Shown one piece after another: positions 33,163-45,031 of a stretch of 64,000 bases of DNA (its first letter is position 1; each line of letters starts with the position of its first letter). Origin of the DNA: Cryptomeria japonica (taxonomy: Eukaryota > Streptophyta > Pinopsida > Cupressales > Cupressaceae); contig NC_081410.1 of assembly GCF_030272615.1 (NCBI RefSeq), forward strand, positions 254,679,533 through 254,743,532. Reading direction: 5' to 3'. The position numbers and the translations under genes are program-made. The notes below the pieces were generated by a model, which searched no databases, was not told the origin of the DNA, and saw only the letters and a list, made by a program, of their open reading frames with translations.

Positions 33163-34328
33163 AAATTGGTGGATGGGTTGATCTTGTACAAGGGAAGAAT
33201 TCTTCTAGTGCCCGAATCCAAGTTGAAAGGGAAGATTTAACGGACTTTTCATGACATCCCCCTTGCTGGTCACCAAGGTTTTTTTAAGACATACAGGCAG
33301 ATCCGAGAAAGATTCTCTTGGAAAGGGTTGAAGAATGATGTCTTGAGGTATATCAAGGAGTGCCACACCCGTCAGATGAACAAAGATGAGCACATTGCAC
33401 CCGCTGGTTTGTTGCAACCACTACCAATTCCCAATCAGAAATGGGAAAGTATCTCGATGGATTTCATCACCGGGTTGCCTAAGGCTAATGGCAAGGATTG
33501 TATCTATGTGGTGGTGGACAGATTGACTAATTTTGCTCATTTTTTTGACATTACCAGCTCATTTACAGCAGCTCAAGTTGCTGATGTATTCTTTCATGAG
33601 GTGTTTAGACTGCATGGGCTGCCTAAAACATTGTAAGTAACAAGGACAACAAGTTCCTGAGCACTTTTTGGCAGGAAGTCTTCAGGTTGTGCGGCACAGT
33701 GCTTACTCCAAGCACGAGTTATCACCCTCAAACTGATGGGCAAACGGAAATTATGAACAAATGGTTGGAAGGCTATCTTAGAAACTATGTCTCGAAGCAG
33801 CAAAAAGCATGGGTGAGATGGCTACATTTGGGGGAATATTGCTACAATTCCTCCTATCATATGTCCATCAAGATGTCCCCTTTTATAGCACTGTATGGTT
33901 ACGAGGCTCCCAGCTTTGCTCATCTGATGTTCGGTGATAGCAAAGCCCCTCAAGCGAGGGACATGGTGCAATAGTGTCAGGATATTTTGAAGGCTTTGAA
34001 GAACAACCTCCAGATTGCGCAGAATCAGCAAAAGATGTACGCTAATCAGCAGCATGTAGAGCACTCATTTGAGGTTGGAGACATGGTCTATTTTAGACTT
34101 CAACCTTTTAGACAATCCACTCTCAAGAAGAGTGGAGCAGAGAAGCTCAAGCCGCGTTTCTATGGGCCATTCAAAACCATCAGAAGGGTCGGAGCTGTGG
34201 CTTATGAGTTGGAGCTACCAACAAGTAGCAAAGTGCATAATGTCTTCCACATGTCTCGCCTCAAGAAGGCACTTGGGCACAATGTTGTGGTCTCTTCAGA
34301 TTTGCCTCCCTTGGATGAGGAGGAATAG
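33163..34328 (+). pseudogene. Integrase of element B
   Basis: The HHCC zinc region begins near 33240 (HDIPLAGHQGFFKTYRQI) and continues to IKECHTRQMNK, where the final cysteine of C-x2-C has become arginine. The core has ISMDFITGLP, VVVDRLTNFAHF and, after a frameshift near 33635, a D in the DNKFLS segment and YHPQTDGQTEIMNKWLEGYLR, so the D-D-E triad is visible. The C-terminal GPF-like motif is KLKPRFYGPFKTIRRVGAVAYELELP, HNVFHMSRLKK. Stops are at 33160, 33238, 33634 and 33972. Confidence 0.85.
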
Positions 34329-34480
34329 TTGGTGTTGATTCCAAAAGAGATTATCGATTTCAGAGAGCGCTCCTTGAGAAGACGGACAATCAAGGAGTAT
34401 TTGGTGAAGTGAAAGAAACTACATGCAGAGGATGCCGCTTGGGAGAGTGAGGAGATTCTACAGCATCCTGGCTTGCAATT
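34329..34480 (+). pseudogene. Chromodomain-like C-terminus of element B
   Basis: Following a stop at 34326 the same frame encodes EIIDFRERSLRRRTIKEYLVK, a stop where most relatives have W, then KKLHAEDAAWESEEIL. This matches the chromodomain of chromovirus-type gypsy elements, which directs insertion toward particular chromatin. The W-to-stop change removes one aromatic position. Confidence 0.65.
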
Positions 34481-34500
34481 GCTTGTGAGCAAGCAATCTT

Positions 34501-34513
34501 GGGAAGGGCGGAC
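34501..34513 (+). other. Polypurine tract of element B
   Basis: GGGAAGGGCGGAC immediately precedes the 3' LTR start TGTAATG at 34514. Confidence 0.75.
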
Positions 34514-36540
34514 TGTAATGTCCCCTTCTCGGTGATGAGAAGTTCAGTTGGCCATTAGCCTATTCCGGAGACCCGTAGGCTAACTAGAAGCAGAAATTAG
34601 GGTTTCCAACTTTTGTGGAGATCTGCGTGTGATGTTTGAGGATGGATTAGTAGGAATTATACAATTCAAATTGTAGATTCCTTCTGGGTTTTCTAAGAGC
34701 TTCGCAAAGGTGTGACATGCATTTTGTTCGGGGAAGTTTTCACAACTTACTATTTTTAGTAAGTTGATGGCAGCCGTCGAGATTTCTGGGTTTTTTTGGG
34801 TTTTCTGAGCTCATCCACAGAGTTCGAAGAGCAATCTTTTTGGAGTTGTTTTCAGGACTTGCTATTTTTAGTAAGTGCTATTCTTAGTGCAGAGCTCCAA
34901 CCCAATTCTGTTTTGATGGTTTGCTTCAGTTTCCGGCTCAATTTGGCATTAATCAGTTGTTGAATTAAACATGACTTTATTATATATTATTACCTTAGCC
35001 TAAGGTTTTAATATTTTCTTTTTGTGGAGGAACGACTTAGGAAGGAAAATATACGTTTTTTTATTTTAAGTCTCGTTTTATTTCCTAAGTCAGGTGGCGC
35101 CAGGAAAGGAAAAAATATTACATGCTTTATGATGTTTTCATGTTTTAACTTGTTGACCTTGGAAAAGTTCGACTAGGAGGGTTGAAGAGGGGACGCCAAG
35201 CCTTGAGGGATCATGAAATGAAATGCAAGTGGAAAAAAGGTGAATTTGGGCGCCATGTGAATTTGAATTTGAGCCTCCGAAATCTATAAATAAGAGTGTT
35301 GAGCTCTCATTTGGTTTATGCTTGTTGAATGATAATGTTATACTGTCGGAATGGTGCCAGACTTGAGCTTCGAAGTTGAGAGCTTCCTAGCAACCATCAG
35401 TTTCGTACTTGAAAAAAAGTACCTAGCTGATTATTTGTGACTATCTTTCATCCAGAGAGATAGATTATGTTGATCGAAGAAGATTGAGAGATTTTCAGTT
35501 TGGTGTATTGGGTGTGTTTTCTAGTTTGCTGGTTTTTGGAGTGGCTGTAGGTGTTTTTCAGTCATATCTTCTTGTTCGAGTGACTGTTTGTTCTGGGTAA
35601 TAGCTCGTTGGAAGCCTTTCTGTTGGGCGATTCATCATCTGAAAGCTTGCGTTATTTGGTTTGGTGTTCTTTTTTATCTTGTTGATCGAACTTCTCTATT
35701 GTTCGTACATTTCCAGCCAACCCTAGGGCAGCGTGCAGCTTTTTCAGTAATGATTCGATGGGGTTGTTGAGCTGGGGGTCTGATCGCCTATCCTCTAGCA
35801 ATCATTTACCGCCAGTTTGGAGCTGTTTGGTGGAGTATTGAGTGAGTTGTGTGCATTTCATTGTTGCTGATTCATTTTGGTGTTGCTGTTAGTTTCATTT
35901 CAGTTTGATTAAGTTTGTGATTGGGTTGCAAGTTCAGTGTTTTTCCATTGTAATCTCCTGTAGAACTTTCTTCTCTTGCTCTGAAAGTAGTTGCAGATTT
36001 TATTATTGCAATATTGTTTTAGTAGTCCTGATCAATCCCTTTGCTGCAATTTACTTGTATTTCCCACTGCATAAGTGGAAGAGGCCGGCCATGCCACCTT
36101 TCTCTGTTTGTAATGTTGTCCTCCTGCTGCATAAGCGGTTGAGATGTTTGTAATGTTGTCCTCCCGCTAAATAAGGGGTGGAGTTGACAGTAATTTTCAT
36201 TTCTTGTCCTCCCGCTGCATAAGTGGTAGAGTGATTGTTGTTTCAGCTGTTTGGTTTGTTCCTGGCTGGTTTACCGCCAGGAAGTTTCAGAACTTCCATC
36301 ACCCGCTGTATAAGCGGAAGGGGCTGGCTTGCCGCCTAAGTTTGTAATAATTTTCAGTATTTGCAGCTAGCGATCCCCTCAACACTGTATGCTCTCACCT
36401 TCCCAGATTGGGCACTTGGTGATCAGAAAGTGGAAGGGTTGCAGTTTTCAGAATTATTGTATTTTCATTGCTAACCCTAACGTGTCATTGTTGTGTTGTA
36501 AACTGCTAAACTTTCAAAAAAAAATTGTGGGGATATTACA
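34514..36540 (+). repeat. 3' LTR of element B
   Basis: Begins TGTAATGTCCCC and ends GGGATATTACA, pairing with 27701-29723. It contains a TATA box at 35285-35292 and a hairpin array at 36064-36317. Confidence 0.92.
36064..36317 (+). repeat. Hairpin array in the 3' LTR of element B
   Basis: Five units: CCACTGCATAAGTGG (36064), CTGCTGCATAAGCGG (36124), CCGCTAAATAAGGGG (36164), CCGCTGCATAAGTGG (36212) and CCGCTGTATAAGCGG (36303). The first and last are perfectly paired, two have a G-U pair, one has a mismatch. Confidence 0.8.
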
Positions 36541-37524
36541 CCCACACAACAACATCAAACCAATCTCATAAAATGAGTAGAATAGGCATCTAAAATCTGA
36601 TAATATAGGTAGTTTTCTTCATTCAACAACACCTGAAATGAGACTAAGTCTCAACAAATCTGATATAACATTAAGTTGCATTTCATGAACTGATAAAAAT
36701 ACAGAAAATCTGATATATAATCAGTTCAACAACATTTACAATCATGGAGAATAAGCTACAGAAATTTCATCACCAATTAATTCTTCTCGCTAGCAATCTT
36801 AGCTCTCCAACCTACAAATCTTCATAATGACCTGTATGTCTTCAACAATGACTTCCAAAAGCCATCTTGCTGCTGCAAAAAACCTTCAAACCTGCAAACA
36901 ACAGGTTAAAACCACCTCCTACCAAAACCCACGCCCACACCTACAAATCTACCAAATTGTAAAAATGAAATACCACTTTTCCATATCACTAACTCAAAAT
37001 GAAATTTCATTTCATTTGTCCGAAATGAATTTCATTTCATTAGCCCGAATTAGAATCCCAGAAAGGATACACCCACCCTTGATTCCCACCAGATTTCATT
37101 TGAATTTATTTGGAATCTCAAATTCGATGCCCTTACACCATTCTTACACTTTCCTCAAATTAGGCCTCCTGTTGACTCCGGAATACCAAAACCCAGAACC
37201 ACTAACATGGGCGCCCACTTTTGCCAATACAACTTTGTCATAAAGCATTTTATATTTGTCATAGCTTGTAAGTGGCCCACATCCAACGCCCAAGTTGGGT
37301 AAATCCCAAATTTACATAGTAAATGTTGCCAAAGTTACATGAAACTTCACCAAATGACTACTAAAAGCTTGCCAAATTCTTTTACAAAATAATTGGCTTA
37401 TTACAAACATTATTCAACATTATTCCACCTAAAACATTAAAAAAAAAACCTTAGAAAATCAAAAATTAAAATACTCTCGTTTTGGTTGATGCCAATTACA
37501 TTAACTGTAGATACTCCTGCATCA
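36541..37524 (-). repeat. Upstream (5') LTR of gypsy A, outer fragment
   Basis: Resumes the LTR broken at 27700 (CCCACACAACAACATC) and runs to CTCCTGCATCA. It aligns with 24090-25079 throughout. Confidence 0.88.
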
Positions 37525-40100
37525 GAATGTAGGAAAAAACAATAGAGCATGGTGCACCAACAGGATTCATTCCAGTTTTGCCAAGACAATTACAACAGAT
37601 GGAAGGAGGAAATCCATGAAAAATCTGAGCAACCCTACATTTGTTAAGATTCAAAAATACAAGATTGAAGGTCACCACAGAGATCATAGAAGTAGAAAGT
37701 TCTAGAATAATCAATTGCCATTCCAAACAATTGAGCTTCCACTACCAACATACAAAGGTGGATTTAGGAAGGCAGAAAAAGAAAAGCGAAGAGGGAGTAG
37801 GTAGAGAGTAGTAGAGAATGGAAGCTGAAAGTTTCCATTGTCAGCGACCAGAGAGGAGTTGACAAGTGAGTTGGCTGGTTGATTCAAGAGAAGGCTCTCA
37901 TCCTATTGATGGCTTGAGTCCATTTTAGAATTGTTGCAACAATCTAGCAGTTTTCCTTCATGTGGGAGGATGTGAGAGCTTTTAATTGAGAGTTGGGGGT
38001 TATAGCCCTTCACCCAGTTTTGTGGAGAGCATGGGCAGTATTGGGCAATTATTTTGTTGATAGATAGATTAGTGGTTCAGGTCATTTCCCCATATGTTTT
38101 GGTGCTTGTTGTCCATTCTATTATCGCAGCATGGATTGTTGTTGATGTATATTGCTAGCAAGGCAATTTGCAAGTGTAGGGAGCCAGTAGTTGCCATGAA
38201 GATGCTCTTGTACTAGCCCATGAGGCATGTAAAACCTGTAATGGTTATCCTACAGTGGCATGAGGAGTTTTTTCTCAGTCTTCCTTAATTTTTTCCCATT
38301 GAAGGATTTCTTCAACATTAACTTGTGTTGAAATTGTTATTGAGTTGCAGTATTTTGCTTTCCACATTTGGGTGTTTGGTTCTCTAGTATGCTAGGTAAC
38401 ATTTAGCCTTCACGTGTTTAAAACCATTGGCGGCAATAGAAATGGGTGTAAAGGAATGTAGAGAAATTTGGGCATCACTAATCCATATATTGATGACTGA
38501 GCATGTGGAATCCACCCCAGTTTACGAATCAAGGGACCTTACATTTCCTCTACCTTAAATTTTTCTTCATCCTCAAACTTCTCAATGTTTGCTACCTCTC
38601 TTTACCTAAACACCTTTATCCTCTTGGACATCCTCCTCTTCCTCTGTCTCTCTCACACTCTTACTTCTTCTTCTATGGATCCCTATACCATAGCCTCAAT
38701 AATTCTACTAAATAGTGATCTCCCTTTCATTCTTTCTCTCTCTTTTATTTCATCCTCTAATTTTATTTATTTATTTCTAATCATTTCATCTACCTTATTC
38801 TTCCTACATCCCTTACTCATTTTATTATCCCCAATCTGCACACCAGATTTGTTTTAGCAGTCGCATCTTTTCAGATCGCCTCCCTTCTCTATGCCATCTA
38901 CTTAGTGCCAAGCACCCCCTAAGGGCTAGATCCTAGTTGCCTTGTCATATCTTTTTCTTCTAAGCCCTGAAAACCAAAACTATAACGATGCCACCAAATG
39001 TTAACAAGAAAATCAAGCTAAGGGGGCTAAGTAGATCTTGTTAATAATTGTCGAAGTGTTGGCTAAATGTAATTAGAGGAGAGAGTTATGTTTGTTTGCT
39101 TGCTTTTGTGTGTATAATAACAAATTATAATATATAACGAGTAAATGTATATTTCTTATCGTTTCTTTCATTGATTCTCATGCTTCTTTATTACTCTTTT
39201 TGGCCAATATGCCTTGTGTGGGATATTTAGCGGTAGTCCATTATCATTTCATGCTTCCATCCATTTTCTCATCTCTCATTTTTCTCCTCCTTTTATACCC
39301 TCTTAATTCATCTTTGGAGTAACTTCCCAACATAGCCTTTCATTATAACTCTTTCCCACGATTTTAACTTTTTCCTTTATTTTTTTACCACTTATATTAT
39401 GACTTATTTATGAATAATATTGGATATTTATTTTGCTACTTTGTGACCCATGTATGAGTCCAAAATACACTCTAGAATGCTGTGTGGTACAACATAACCC
39501 TTTATGTGTCTCTGTTGAATGTTTAGCTCTCTTGTGTATACTGCTATGGCCTCTATGACAAATGTGAATGTCATATATGGAAGTACAATGCTAATTGTGG
39601 TACCAGTAGCATCCAGAGTCCATTATATGTGGTGGGGTAAAGGCATTGGGAAGAGTAGACAATGTATTCTTCTTTTAGGGCACAAAATACTAGTTAGGCT
39701 TCAAAGGTCGCTTTCGGTGCTTGCCTCCACCTTATTTTGTAGTCCAATTAGATGAAAAAACAGTGACCAAGGACCCCCTAATCAATCGAGTAAAGATGTA
39801 CATGACTATGTAATTTCTCAACTAAGGAATATTGTATTAAAAGAGGGAGACCTAATACACACTAAATTATCAGAATCCTTATCTGATCAAAAAAACAAAT
39901 ATTGGTTCAAGTCCGCCTTTGATAGCAAACTACTATAATTTTGAAAGCATTGAAGAAAATATTCGTCTTTGCTTGAAATAACTTAATATTAGAAAAGGAA
40001 GTAATGATCAATTACCCACCCAGGGTCAACTCAATAAAGAATTGGAAAATCACTTAAGGAATTGATTACGAGAATAGAGAGAAAAGTCTACAATAGAAGG
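37525..40100. other. No gene recognised
   Basis: Non-coding, moderately AT-rich. A pyrimidine-rich stretch (about 38560-38830) opens reading frames without family resemblance. No LTR pair, tRNA or repeat array was identified. Confidence 0.4.
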
Positions 40101-40800
40101 GCACTTACAAGATGAAACATGGGGCCTAAAGGAGATATAGGGGATTCCTCAAAATGAGAAGTAAGTAGCTGTTAAGAAGCCCTACTCCTATCTTGGCGCT
40201 GGGGCCCCTGGAGACTCCTTCCCAAGTAGCTGTTCAGAAATTACCCCCTCCTTTCCCGGTTATATAGATAGGGCTGGTGGGCGCCCTTCCTCCTTTCCGG
40301 CCAATTGTACACTATAGGAGAGGGGAGCCTAGGCCCGATAATTTGGGCCTGGTCAACCGAACGAAAGCAGTGAATAGTTTGATCCCCCCTACTACAACTA
40401 TAAAAAGGGGGGCCATCCATTGGTAGCAAAAAAGGTTGGTGATTTTAGAGTGAGCGGAGATTTCACCAGTCCAGTACCAGTATGGGGCGTCGTGGACTGA
40501 ATCATATCGTAATGCAACGACCACCTAGCCACATGCCCCATATAGAAATGACTAAATCCATCTCGCAGCACAGCATTCTCCATCAACACCAGTTGTAAGT
40601 GAATGAACCAGGCCGGTATTTATGGTGGATGCTTGTGAGATTTCACCTAATTCTGTTGTTGGCCTATCTAAGCGGTCTTTAGTTTCGTCCCTCGGCAAGA
40701 ACAATCGGGGTCCTCTAGTTAAGAAGTCAACCAACTATATAAATCCCCACAATTGCCATATGAATCCTCTGAGCATGCAGCCTGCAGTGCCGTAATTTAG
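40100..40800. other. GC-rich, organelle-like segment
   Basis: The composition and texture change abruptly: CTTGGCGCTGGGGCCCCTGG, CCGGCCAATTGTACACTATAGG and GGGCCTGGTCAACCG-like phrases are reminiscent of plant mitochondrial intergenic DNA. Several short overlapping minus-strand reading frames are present, none recognised. A nuclear copy of mitochondrial DNA is a plausible explanation, but I cannot identify a mitochondrial gene in it. Confidence 0.35.
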
Positions 40801-41653
40801 CATTGCAAGAGTGCGATTAAAAACATTCAAAGTGCAATTTCTCAATAGGGTCTCCTAAGTCATGCTAAACCATGTTTAGCAGAGATTCTATAGAAAGGCA
40901 TAGAAGACAGTTGCCCGAGGCCAGGCAATCACAAGGAAGGATTACACTCAATCACTGGATTTCACTCTAGCCTTGTGAATAGTCCCATCAGTCTGAATGC
41001 TGTTTGTGTAAAAAGTTGGAACAAGTTGACTTCCTATTCAGTAACCTTCTGGACTTGTAACAAGAGCGTTTGCTTCCTGGTGAAGGTTGATATAGAAAGA
41101 AAAGCCTTCACCAGATAATTAATCGATCCATTTACCGATATTAGTATGCCAAGCACGAGGTCCAAGTCTCAGAAGGTGCATTGCATTTCCAGTTGTATAT
41201 TCATCTTAAATTTTCCTTCTTGCTGAAGAGTACCTTAACAACGTTTTCCTTTTAGATTGGAATCCCTTCGGAATCAGTAATGGAAAACTACTATTAAAAA
41301 AAACTTTTTCAATCACTCTCATCAAAAATCAAGGAAGAAATGCATTGTGAATCTAAATATATAATAATACGCTGCTGAAATCTAGATATTTTCTGTCTAG
41401 TACACGTTGTAATTTTCAAGCCTGAAATATGAATCTTAGATAAAAACACGGGAAATTGAAGAGAAACAAGTAAACATTTTTTCCCGAAACATTGAGAAAA
41501 CATATTTTTTTGTATTAGCAAGGAAAAACGGATTGCAAACCACGTTTTAGTATCTAACAAATTGAGAAGTAATGGCGCATCTCTTTCAATTATCATAATA
41601 TAATACTGAAAGAGAACATGTGAATCTGAGCAAGACAAATGTGAGAGGAAAAC
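40801..41653. other. Non-coding; possible intron of the minus-strand gene at 41654-41878
   Basis: Moderately AT-rich without a recognised feature. If the exon at 41654-41878 is real, this is the beginning of its first intron; no second exon was identified. Confidence 0.3.
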
Positions 41654-41878
41654 CTTTTCTACTTCTTCTAAGATTTTCTTGATTTGAGGAGAGCCCTGTT
41701 TAAGGGTCACGGCCTTTTGCGGCTTTGCTGACTTATTCGAAGCCTTGTTCTTTTTTTCATTGCTACCAAATCCTTTACAGTAGATAGAAATTCTTCTCTG
41801 CAGAGAACAACAAACCGGATAATTTGTACTTATATTTCTATGAAATGAAGAGGATTTAATGCATGTAGGCCCCTGCAT
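41654..41878 (-). CDS. Candidate first exon of an organelle-targeted protein gene
   Basis: Exactly 75 codons from ATG 41878 to a GT donor (AAAAG then GTTTTC) at 41653. The N-terminus is rich in Ser, Cys, Asn, Arg and Lys with few acidic residues (MQGPTCIKSSSFHRN, CCSLQRRISIYCKGFGS), as in plastid or mitochondrial transit peptides. A Lys/Ala/Ser-rich linker and a GSPQIKKILEEVEK segment follow. The frame continues past the donor but loses this character. It is on the minus strand; later exons were not found within the window. I do not recognise the family. It could be a captured or abandoned fragment. Confidence 0.35.
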
Positions 41879-42179
41879 TGTTCCTGCTGATTCTGCTCCT
41901 CAAGCCTGAATCACTTCATACAAACCTCCTCAAATTCATTTGCCTTCTGCAATTCAATTTCGCATTGAGCTCTTAAACATGAATCCAATTTGAAGATAAG
42001 GTTGCAGATTTTTATGGATACAACCCCTTGATAATGCACTGTCTCATTTGTTATGGGGAAAGGTACAATTATGTGCTTGCCGCGCAAATATACGAACATA
42101 TATGGATATTGTAAGGTTTTAATTTGCATACCTATGTCAATTCTCATTTTTAGTTTTGTGCATATAGAGTACAATTTCT

Positions 42180-42600
42180 TGAAGTCTCGTTTCCTTCAAA
42201 TTATACATATATATAGGTACATTTATTTTATTTTAGTTTTATTGGTATATATTTTTATTTGTTTATTTTATGACTATTTCATATTTTTATTAGTTATTGT
42301 CAAAGGATAAGATATTATTGTCTTCATTGAATTTTATTTTTCAATTAATTTAATTAATGAATACAAATAATTAAAAAAAATTAATAAAAATTTTATAGCA
42401 TACATTTAATTTTTATTTTAAACAATTATAAAAAAAAAAAAATTATTTTCATTCATTTGTATAAATATAAAATTTAATTTTTTTTAAATAAATACACATT
42501 ATTTCATTTATTATCAAAGTTACTTTTCACTTAATTTTGTACATAGACTTTTGGGTAAGTTTAATATTTATCATATTAACATTTAGACAATAAAATGGCT
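42180..42600. other. AT-rich stretch, no gene
   Basis: Very AT-rich, with poly-A and poly-T tracts. It could be the promoter side of the minus-strand exon or the target region of LINE-2. Confidence 0.4.
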
Positions 42601-42929
42601 TTAAGAAAGCAAATAGGGTTACAGTCAAGAGATTTCAGAGCTTTTTGATTCAGGGATTAGAGTAGGTATCATGTGTTACCGGTGGCTCAACCATGGAGCA
42701 AACCTAAATGGGTTTGGGAGGATCAGAACAGAAGGTGAGGCTTTTTGTTTTCCTAAAATGGCAATGTTGGTCGAGGACAAACCCAGAGTTGGAGGAGGAA
42801 CAATTTTGCATCAGCCTTCAAAGGTTACAATGGATTTTCAGAGGACCCAAAAATGGAATGGAGGAAGATTCGAGAGAAAGAATGGTAGCCAAAGAAGCGG
42901 CAAAAAATTGATGGTGTTGATAAGGTAAG

Positions 42930-44280
42930 AAGCTCTCAACCAGAGGTGCAGGTTATGTCTTTTTTTCTAAATAATTGAAGTTGGCATGAGTCAATTTCAA
43001 ATTTGAGGGAGAGGGTTTTCTTTATCAAATGGGTAAGGGATTGGCCTATTTTTGGTAGACTCAAGAAGTGGTGCAAGGATAATTGGCCCTTCGAGATTGA
43101 AATTAAAACAATGTCAAATGGTTTTTTCATGGTGACTACGAAGAATGGTGAGGACAAAAGCTAGGTTTTCAAAAATGGTCCTTTTTTCATGGGGGGTAAG
43201 GGTTTGTTTTTTAAAGATTGTGAGCCAAATTTTAATCCCTTGAATGCTCAGTTGGATGAAATACCCATTTGGTTGCGTCTATATAATCTACCTCATGAGT
43301 ACTGGAATGAAGAAACATTTATGACTATTGGAAATAAACTGAGTTTTTATATTAAATATGATGAAGTCATAGAGGAGAAAGACTTCAATTTTTATGTTTG
43401 TATTTTTATTGGATGGAAACCTCATTTCCCTTTACCAAAAACCTTAGAAATTAACATGAATGAGTGTTGCTAGCGACAATAAATTAAAATTGAAGAAAAT
43501 GTAAAGAGATGCAAAAATGACGGGCATCAGAAGGAGATGTGCACTGTTGGAAAGAAGGGCAAATCTCTAGACATAGACAGCATGGTCAAGCATTTGATAC
43601 GGATGCAGGAAAAGAGGGATTTTCAAACTAAAGGGGATTGTGGCTATGAGAAAGGGGCCTTAGCCAAGGAAACCCTAAATTTGGAAAATATGAATCATCG
43701 TCCTTTAGGTACAATGCCAGGGCATTTAATCAAGGTTCCCTATACTTCTAAATCTGTTGGGGTCTCTCATTCTATGGGGCAGAATGTTCCTTTTTATTCT
43801 AACCAGAGGATGGGCCCTCCTACTCTTGAAATGGTGGGTGTACATCCACCTCAGATTTGGACAGAGACAAGTGTTGTTACTTGTCCATGTGACCCAAATG
43901 CTCATGGAAAGGAGGACATGGTCTCTTTACTTGGAGAAGCAATTGCCAATGTGGAAAAAGTAATGGAAGTGATGGAGGCAGAACACCTTGATCAACACGA
44001 TACCTCAAATCGAAACATTGGGACCCCAAATGCATTTCAAGAAGTGGGAGAATCAGAGCCTTTAAATGAGGAAAATGCTTCAGAGAAGGATTTTGACAGT
44101 TTGTCCTCTGATGAAGAAGAGGAAGAGTGGGGGTTGAGGGGTGAGGAGGGCATTGTGGAAGTCCGAACTATTGAACAATCCAAGTCAAAGTTGCAAAAGG
44201 TCATGCTTGGAGAAAAGAAGTCCAAAGGTCACATATCAAACAAACTCGGACTGGAAATGGCGAGGAGTGCAAAAGAGTAG
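42930..44280 (+). pseudogene. LINE-2 ORF1, degraded
   Basis: A DUF4283-like region with FFMVTTKNGEDKS, LDEIPIWLRLYNLPHEYWNEE and IGNKLSFYIKYDEV (about 43120-43420) parallels the LINE-1 ORF1 region VPVWVRLPRFPVE. The zinc-knuckle region that should follow is eroded (KRCKNDGHQKEMC). An acidic, Ser-rich C-terminal part (43537-44280) is open for 247 codons. Stops at 43162 and 43471 break the frame. Confidence 0.65.
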
Positions 44281-44326
44281 AGCAAACTGATAGTATCTGG
44301 AAGGGGGCAACCCTTCCTAAAGGACA

Positions 44327-45031
44327 ATGAAACCTTTAAGTTGGAATGTTAGGGGATGTAATGCTCCTGACAAGAGACATTTGATTAAGCAAAGGCTTCA
44401 TCAAACTAAACCTGATTTGGTATTTCTTCAAGAAACGATGTTTGGGAAAGAGGAGTGTGTTGGTTTGATGAAAATTTGGAGATCTTGGTTGGGTCACTTT
44501 GTGGACACAAATGGTGTTGTGGGTGATCTGGGTATTTTATGGAACCCTTTTTCAATGGTTGTGGAGGAGCTAGTTAACTCATTTTCTTGGTAGTTGCGTA
44601 AAGTTAATTCTTTCGGGCTAAATTGTGATTTCTTTGCCTTGAATGTCTATGGTCCCCCAAGGGTGTGGCTAGAACCTGAAGTGTGGCAACAAATTTCGGT
44701 AGTCTTGCAAGGCTTGGTTGATGAACTAGTGATTTTTGGGGGTGATTTCAATGCAACGTTAGAGACAGCAAATAAAAATGGGGGTAATATAGGATTTAGG
44801 GGTTCTCCAATAAAGTTTCAAAACTTTGTTTCTTCCAACGATCTTTGGGAAATAAAAACTAACAGTGGTGCCTTTACATGGACTAATAGAAGATGGGGGT
44901 CGAGGTACATCTCTGACAAACTTGATAGTTTTTTCTTGGGTGGAAAGTGGGCTGGCAAACCTCTATTATTTGAAGCTTCCATTAAGCCCCTTGCTACTTC
45001 AAACCACTTCCTAATGGAACTTATTGCTTAG
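44327..45031 (+). pseudogene. LINE-2 ORF2 endonuclease domain
   Basis: The start (MKPLSWNVRGCNAPDKRHLI), LVFLQETMFG, FGGDFNATLE and FTWTNRRWGSRYISDKLD are the motif series of LINE apurinic endonucleases that nick the target. A stop at 44591 interrupts it and another at 45029 ends it. The terminal SDH motif appears as TSNHF, so the catalytic histidine context is retained but the Asp is Asn. Confidence 0.78.

Larger units (their letters stand above)
27701..36540 (+). mobile_element. Ty3/gypsy element B (chromodomain type), inserted in the LTR of A
   Basis: The element has two LTRs of about 2.02 kb (27701-29723 and 34514-36540), bounded by TGTAAT and ATTACA. The left copy begins TAGTAATG, probably a one-base change. 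The sequence CCCA, probably part of a 5-bp ACCCA duplication, lies on both sides. Internal order is primer site, gag, protease, RT, RNase H, integrase, chromodomain, polypurine tract. At least ten stops and two frameshifts show it is dead, and catalytic residues are lost in RT and integrase. Confidence 0.93.
24051..37524 (-). mobile_element. Ty3/gypsy element A, minus strand, host of element B
   Basis: Two related LTRs bound the element: 24051-25079 and 27651-27700 continued at 36541-37524. Read on the minus strand they begin TGATGCAG and end ATCA. A primer-binding site, gag and protease lie between them, all on the minus strand. After protease there is no reverse transcriptase, RNase H or integrase, so the internal region is only 2.6 kb and the element was probably non-autonomous or suffered a large deletion. 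Element B sits in the upstream LTR. Confidence 0.85.

Noticed and set aside
38503-38857. Two overlapping Leu/Ser/Phe-rich frames
   Set aside because: The pyrimidine-rich strand gives hydrophobic translations without motif or context.
41911-42174. 87-codon minus-strand frame upstream of the candidate exon
   Set aside because: It ends just before the exon, is open on both strands and has no family resemblance; probably 5' untranslated DNA.
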